A DNA stretch of 18,974 bases, from contig JACPLS010000041.1 of assembly GCA_016186375.1 (NCBI GenBank), positions 1-18,974 on the forward strand, given 5' to 3'. Shown here piece after piece: positions 15,677-18,974 of this stretch (within the stretch, counting starts at the first letter, position 1; every line of letters starts with the position of its first letter). The translations under genes were made by a program, and so were the position numbers. The notes below the pieces were generated by a model. It had not been told where the DNA came from and searched no databases. It worked only from the letters and a program-made list of their open reading frames with translations. Source of the stretch: Candidatus Pacearchaeota archaeon (lineage in GTDB: Archaea; Nanobdellota; Nanobdellia; Pacearchaeales; GW2011-AR1).

Positions 15677-15697
15677 TCAGATAATCATATTTAAGAA

Positions 15698-16033
15698 ATG
15701 AATATTATTGTAATTTCACTAATTTTTATTATAGTTCTTGCACTGATTGGAGTAGTTGGAGATTTTTTCATAAAAATTGCTGGAAAAGAAAAAAACATTA
15801 ATTGGTTTTGGTTTATTATAGGCTTGACAATTTATGCTTCAACTGCTTTCGGTTGGCTATTCGTTATGCGTCATGTTAAACTTTCAACTCTTGGTGTTTT
15901 TTACGGTATATCAACAGTTTTGTTTTTAGTTTTTCTTAGTGTATTATACTTTAAAGAATCATTAAATTACTATGAAGGACTTGGCATCATATTTGCAATT
16001 ATTTCTATTATTCTTCTTGGAAGATTCGCCTGA
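15698..16033 (+). CDS. Four-helix small transporter-like membrane protein (SMR/EamA type)
   Basis: This 111-residue integral membrane protein has four predicted helices, at about residues 3-22, 34-54, 61-81 and 88-108. That is the size and topology of small multidrug resistance and half-size EamA/DMT transporters, which work as dimers. The first helix, 'LALIGVVGDFFIKIAGK', lines up with the SMR helix carrying the essential glutamate ('AEVIGTTLMK' in EmrE). Here that position is glycine and an acidic residue (Asp) appears one helical turn later. This argues against a classical drug/proton antiporter. The loop 'RHVKLSTLGVFYGISTV' and the end 'ESLNYYEGLGIIFAIISIILLG' match the second half of SMR/EamA units. 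The start follows a TATA box by 26 bases. The thioredoxin reductase gene begins 34 bases downstream with its own promoter inside this gene's end. The substrate is unknown. Confidence 0.75.
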   Translation: MNIIVISLIFIIVLALIGVVGDFFIKIAGKEKNINWFWFIIGLTIYASTAFGWLFVMRHVKLSTLGVFYGISTVLFLVFLSVLYFKESLNYYEGLGIIFAIISIILLGRFA

Positions 16034-16038
16034 CAATA

Positions 16039-16047
16039 TTTATATAA
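16039..16047 (+). promoter_or_regulatory. TATA box of the thioredoxin reductase-like gene
   Basis: TTTATATAA lies about 25 bases before the ATG at 16068. This supports 16068 as the start and excludes the far upstream ATG at 15972, which lies within the membrane-protein gene. Confidence 0.5.
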
Positions 16048-16067
16048 TCTATTTTGTTAAAAAAACT

Positions 16068-17084
16068 ATGAAAAAAATTAAAAAAGAAAGTAAAGAAGAA
16101 AAAATGAGTAAAGAAAGTGATGAAGTTGAGCGTTATGATTTCATTATTTTGGGAGCTGGAGTGACGGGGCTTGCAGCTGCGATGTATGGAGCTAGGCTTG
16201 GATTACGCACTTTGTGCCTTGGAGCAACACATAGTGCAGAGTTGCCAATTGGAGGTGTTATAACAACAACAAATATTGTTGAAAATTATCCCGGGTTTAT
16301 ACGCTTGAGTGGGCCAGAGCTTGCTGAAAACATAAAGAAGCATGCGGAAAGCTACGAGCTTGTTAAAATAAAAGAGGAAAAGGCAGAGAGCGTAGAGAAA
16401 AAAGGAAACGATTTTATTATCAAGACGGACAAAAATGTTTATCATGCAAAAACTATCTTATTTGCAACAGGAACTAAATGGAAGACTCTTGATGTTCCAG
16501 GAAGTAAGGAATTTGAAAATAAAGGTGTGGCTTACTGTGCTTTGTGTGACTCTCCGCTTTTTAGAAATAAAATAGTTGGACTTGTTGGAGGAAGTGATAG
16601 TGCAGCAAAAGACGCGCTTGTATTGACAGAACATGCTAAAAAAGTTTACATTATTTATAGAGGTGAAGAGATACATCCTGAACCTATTAATATGGAAAGA
16701 GTTGAAGAAAAAGTTAAAGAAGGAAAGATAGAAATAATAAATAAAGCAAATGTTAAAGAAATTAAAGGAGAAAAATTTGTTAGTTCTGTTATTTTAGATA
16801 GAGAATTTAATGGGAAAAAAGAACTTGGATTACAGGGTTTATTTATTGCAATTGGCCACATTCCTCTATCTGAACTTGCAAAAAATATTGGTGTGAAAAT
16901 AAATGAAAAGGGAGAGATTATAATTGACCATAAAACATCGGAAACAAACATAGAAGGAGTTTATGCTGCCGGTGATGTTGCTGATAAACCATTTAAACAA
17001 GCAATTACGGGAGTTGCAGAAGGATGTACTGCGGCATATTCAGCTTATGAATATGTAACTAAAGGCAAAGTTGAGGTTTCTTAA
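16068..17084 (+). CDS. trxB: Thioredoxin reductase-like flavoprotein
   Basis: This 338-residue cytoplasmic FAD-dependent disulfide reductase is expected to pass electrons to thioredoxin or glutaredoxin-like proteins. Motifs in order are the FAD loop GAGVTG (29-34), 'ATGTKWKTLDVPG' (133-145), the redox pair C157-A-L-C160 within 'GVAYCALCDSP', the second dinucleotide loop GGSDSA (174-179), and 'GVYAAGDVADKP' near the end for FAD binding. The NADPH-phosphate motif usual in bacterial enzymes (HRRxxxR) is missing: the matching place reads 'IIYRGEEIHPEP' (195-206). This suggests NADH or another donor. The start at 16068 follows a TATA box by 25 bases and gives a Lys/Glu-rich N-terminal tail of about 22 residues; M at 16104 is the alternative. 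In the same neighbourhood lie exported proteins with many cysteines, but a direct link is not shown. Confidence 0.88.
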   Translation: MKKIKKESKEEKMSKESDEVERYDFIILGAGVTGLAAAMYGARLGLRTLCLGATHSAELPIGGVITTTNIVENYPGFIRLSGPELAENIKKHAESYELVKIKEEKAESVEKKGNDFIIKTDKNVYHAKTILFATGTKWKTLDVPGSKEFENKGVAYCALCDSPLFRNKIVGLVGGSDSAAKDALVLTEHAKKVYIIYRGEEIHPEPINMERVEEKVKEGKIEIINKANVKEIKGEKFVSSVILDREFNGKKELGLQGLFIAIGHIPLSELAKNIGVKINEKGEIIIDHKTSETNIEGVYAAGDVADKPFKQAITGVAEGCTAAYSAYEYVTKGKVEVS

Positions 17085-17130
17085 CACTCCTAATTGTATG
17101 TTGTTAGAGAATAGAAGAGGATGGGAAAGA

Positions 17131-17150
17131 AACTTGCCTGAAGGCAAGTT
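17131..17150 (+). ncRNA. Strong GC-containing hairpin downstream of the reductase gene
   Basis: AACTTGCC (17131-17138) and GGCAAGTT (17143-17150) pair perfectly around a TGAA loop. It is among the most stable short hairpins in the window. It lies 46 bases after the reductase stop and ends 11 bases before a second hairpin of the same design. It could be part of a 3' end structure or a small structured RNA; the choice is open. Confidence 0.4.
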
Positions 17151-17159
17151 ATTTGTAAG

Positions 17160-17187
17160 AAAAACATTCCTAAAGGAAAGTTTTTTT
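17160..17187 (+). terminator. Hairpin followed by seven T
   Basis: AAAAACATTCC and GGAAAGTTTTT pair around a TAAA loop with one A/A mismatch. The right arm runs into seven T (17181-17187). It looks like a terminator for the reductase gene ahead of the pilin-like genes. Its loop and arm ends resemble the hairpin at 17131 and the one at 4346. Confidence 0.45.
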
Positions 17188-17210
17188 GAGAGTAGTTCTG
17201 TGAGATGGGT

Positions 17211-17221
17211 AGGTTTTTAAA
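17211..17221 (+). promoter_or_regulatory. Promoter of the pilin-like gene cluster
   Basis: AGGTTTTTAAA has a TATA-like core centred about 26 bases before the ATG at 17243 and a purine-rich BRE-like stretch (GGGTAGG) just upstream. A leaderless mRNA covering the three pilin-like genes is inferred from this spacing and the tight gene packing. Confidence 0.45.
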
Positions 17222-17242
17222 TTACAAAAGGCTGATAAAAAC

Positions 17243-17779
17243 ATGAAAAAGAGTGCCATACTTAAAGAAAAGAAAGGTTTGTCTCCTGTTATTGCAACAA
17301 CATTATTAATTTTAATTGCTATAATTATTGCGATTATTATTCTATTGTGGATTAAACAATTTATTGGAGAAAAAGCAGAGAAAAATCTTGGGGGCGGACC
17401 TGTTGATTTAGAAAGTGTTTGTAAGGATGTTGTATTTGATGCTGATGCAAAAATTGCGGTAAATACTGAAGACCCTAATAAAAAGGACCTTGTTATACAT
17501 GTTGGAAATAAGGGAAATGTTCCTATTTATGGAATAGAAATAAGAAAGAAAAGCTTAACTTCTGTAAGTTCTGTTGGAGCTGTTAATACCTTACATTTAA
17601 ATTTAGCTATAACGAGTGGTGAAGATGAAGATATGAAATTGCTAAAAATAGACACTGGGAAAATCAATGTTGGAGATAATTTTATAATTGTTCCTATTGT
17701 CTTAGGAGAGAACAATAAGGCAAAAAAAGCATTTGTTTGTGGAGAAGAATTCGGTATAGCTGCTGTAGTAGCTTTATAA
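17243..17779 (+). CDS. Archaeal type IV pilin-like protein
   Basis: This 178-residue protein has a class III signal peptide: a basic leader ending KEKKG, then 'LSPVIATTLLI' starting a 25-residue hydrophobic helix. Prepilin peptidase would cut after G12, and the helix would pack into a filament core. The 'LSPVIAT' start is the hallmark of archaeal pilins (DUF1628/Pilin_N type). The mature head (about 130 residues) has two cysteines ('SVCKDVVF' and 'AFVCGEEFG') that could form a disulfide. The beta pattern 'KDLVIHVGNKGNVPIYGIEI' is like the immunoglobulin-type heads of such subunits. It leads a run of three pilin-like genes. Whether it is a main or minor subunit cannot be told, and no assembly ATPase or platform gene is in the window. 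Confidence 0.83.
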   Translation: MKKSAILKEKKGLSPVIATTLLILIAIIIAIIILLWIKQFIGEKAEKNLGGGPVDLESVCKDVVFDADAKIAVNTEDPNKKDLVIHVGNKGNVPIYGIEIRKKSLTSVSSVGAVNTLHLNLAITSGEDEDMKLLKIDTGKINVGDNFIIVPIVLGENNKAKKAFVCGEEFGIAAVVAL

Positions 17780-17794
17780 TAATGGGAAAATAAA

Positions 17795-18400
17795 ATGAAA
17801 TGGAAAAGAAGAGGTGTTTCAACTGTTGTTGCAACTGTTTTAATTGTTTTACTTACTTTAGCAGCAGCTTCCTTTTTAGCTCAATTTCTGGTTCCATATA
17901 TTAAAGATAACTTGACAAAGAGCACTGAATGTGTTGATTACAGAAATTATTTTGTGTTTAAGGAAAAAATAGGCAATTCAAATTTTAATTGTTATACTTT
18001 GAATGGAAATACAAAAACAAAATATGGTGCTTCTATATCTGCAATTGGGAATGACAGCTCTTTGAGCATTAAAGGTTTTGATCTTGTCTTTATTAAAGGA
18101 GATGGAAGTACAAAGCCGATTAGAGTAATAAATGATGCTGTTGGGAGCAAAAGTAATGGAGGAATAACGACTTATGACCCTAGTTCTAACGCTGACCCTC
18201 CTTCATGTTTACTAAATATTAAAATTCCAAATGCAGGAGAAACATTTACTTATATTTATACTCCCGACCCTTCTGCTTTAGAGAATTATGTTGAAATGGA
18301 AATTTATCCAATATTGAAATCCGACAAAGTGTGTGGGAAATCAGATAAAATTGAACTTAGAAATTGTTTAGGAGAAGTTGGTTTACAATGCAAACAATGA
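17795..18400 (+). CDS. Second pilin-like protein
   Basis: This 201-residue protein has a short class III signal peptide: 'MKWKRRG' then 'VSTVVATVLIVLLTLAA', with processing predicted after G7. The following 20 residues are hydrophobic and enter an extracellular head containing five cysteines (C42, C52 and three in the last 75 residues), which suggests disulfides. The head is beta-rich ('KGFDLVFIKGDG', 'ETFTYIYTPDPSALENYVEMEIYPIL'). It begins 15 bases after the first pilin-like gene and overlaps the third by ATGA, so all three are in one operon. The lack of similarity between the heads suggests different subunits of one filament. A secreted non-filament protein with this signal type is the alternative. 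Confidence 0.78.
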   Translation: MKWKRRGVSTVVATVLIVLLTLAAASFLAQFLVPYIKDNLTKSTECVDYRNYFVFKEKIGNSNFNCYTLNGNTKTKYGASISAIGNDSSLSIKGFDLVFIKGDGSTKPIRVINDAVGSKSNGGITTYDPSSNADPPSCLLNIKIPNAGETFTYIYTPDPSALENYVEMEIYPILKSDKVCGKSDKIELRNCLGEVGLQCKQ

Positions 18401-18957
18401 AAAACAAATTTAAAAATGGGCAAGTATGGATTGAAACAGTGATTTACACAGTCATAGGCCTTGCTTTGATTGGCACTGTTTTGGCATTTGTCTCGCCGAA
18501 GATAAGTGAAACAAGGGACAAAATAGCAATTGAACAAAGTATAGAAGCTATGCAAACTCTTGATGCGAAAGTGCAGGAAGTTATTGGTGAGGGAACTGGA
18601 AGCAAAAGAATCATAGGAGCATTTAACCTTAAAAGAGGAGAGCTTATCATAGACCCTTCTAAAGATGGTAATACTCCTGTAAATTTTGACACAATTACTC
18701 TTAAAATTAGTAATTTAAAATATTTATATTCTGAATCTGGAGAAAAGATAAATTTTGGAAGAGTTGAATTGATATCAACTAAGGGAGCCAAGACAAATGA
18801 AGTTGAACTGGTTCTTAGATATAATTCTATTAAGTATGGTAATCAAGACTCTATAAAACTAATTACTGCTGCTTCAACACCTTATAAACTTTCTATTGAA
18901 AATAAAAAAGACGCTGGAGGAACAGGAAATTATGTGGATTTCCTTATTGAGAGATAG
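18397..18957 (+). CDS. Third pilin-like protein
   Basis: This 186-residue protein starts at the ATG that overlaps the previous stop (ATGA, 18397-18400). An ATG nine bases earlier is a possible alternative, and the upstream ATG at 18364 lies well inside the previous gene and is unlikely. The leader 'MKNKFKNG' is followed by 'QVWIETVIYTVIGLALIG', so after cleavage behind G8 the mature protein has glutamate at position 5. This is the position of the conserved Glu of bacterial-type pilins, and differs from the 'SPVIAT' and 'STVVAT' starts of its two neighbours. A helical segment with 'SIEAMQTLDAKVQEVIGEG' follows (residues about 45-65), then a beta-rich head with no cysteine. It is probably a minor or tip-type subunit (inference). 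No further gene starts before the window ends. Confidence 0.75.
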   Translation: MKNKFKNGQVWIETVIYTVIGLALIGTVLAFVSPKISETRDKIAIEQSIEAMQTLDAKVQEVIGEGTGSKRIIGAFNLKRGELIIDPSKDGNTPVNFDTITLKISNLKYLYSESGEKINFGRVELISTKGAKTNEVELVLRYNSIKYGNQDSIKLITAASTPYKLSIENKKDAGGTGNYVDFLIER

Positions 18958-18974
18958 TTTTATAAGTATGTAAT

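Noticed and set aside
15972..16067. Upstream in-frame extension of the thioredoxin reductase gene
   Set aside because: The extension overlaps the membrane-protein gene and the reductase's own TATA box (16039-16047). The extra residues do not match the family.
18364..18396. Upstream start of the third pilin-like gene
   Set aside because: It would overlap the previous gene by 37 bases and lengthen the class III signal peptide. The ATGA junction at 18397 is the natural start.
1..18974. tRNA or rRNA genes
   Set aside because: No GC-rich cloverleaf-like segment, TTCGA-type T-loop context or conserved rRNA stretch was noticed on reading. A dedicated scan such as tRNAscan-SE would be decisive.

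Overview
The window is AT-rich and archaeal in style. Several starts have a TATA box about 25 bases upstream with no room for a leader, and two have GGTGA-type ribosome binding sites. There is a TrmB-type regulator, three proteins with class III (archaeal pilin) signal peptides, and secreted proteins with an N-terminal membrane anchor followed by an 'ISGKA' motif and a cysteine-rich module. This combination suggests a small-genome DPANN archaeon, Woesearchaeota/Pacearchaeota-like. That placement is inference from style, not from a marker gene.

Layout. (1) 111-2630: a TrmB-like regulator with a palindromic operator candidate, a small cysteine-rich unknown protein with a strong ribosome binding site, and a saccharopine-dehydrogenase-like oxidoreductase. 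(2) 2603-4483: a block bounded by an exact 23-base direct repeat whose left copy lies in the 3' end of the dehydrogenase gene. It holds a decayed ATPase tail (minus strand) and an intact AAA/DUF4143 ATPase, and looks like a small integrated or duplicated element. (3) 4484-5587: an overlapping MNT nucleotidyltransferase / HEPN-like pair on the minus strand, preceded by three copies of a TATA-containing palindrome. (4) 5725-11564: a two-gene unit joined by an ATGA overlap, encoding a membrane-anchored Cys-rich/FN3 protein and a 1675-residue exported protein. The large protein has helical repeats, a JAB/JAMM-like metalloprotease domain and a distinct C-terminal module. (5) 11549-12834: a minus-strand pair (an HD-domain phosphohydrolase and an unrecognised protein, also ATGA-coupled) that converges on the giant gene with a 16-base overlap. 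(6) 13014-15626: a second large surface protein with CGDG...CD and MopE-like DNNCNG motifs. (7) 15698-17084: a four-helix small transporter-like protein and a thioredoxin-reductase-like flavoprotein. (8) 17131-18957: tandem hairpins, then three pilin-like genes in a row.

How it fits together. Much of the window appears devoted to the cell surface (anchored Cys-rich proteins, a giant exported protein, pilins), with a small toxin-antitoxin/ATPase island between the metabolic and surface parts. The most interesting candidate system is 5725-12834. There, a polymorphic-toxin-like giant protein is co-translated with an anchored partner and faces a convergent HD-protein pair. Its function is unknown and this reading is speculative.
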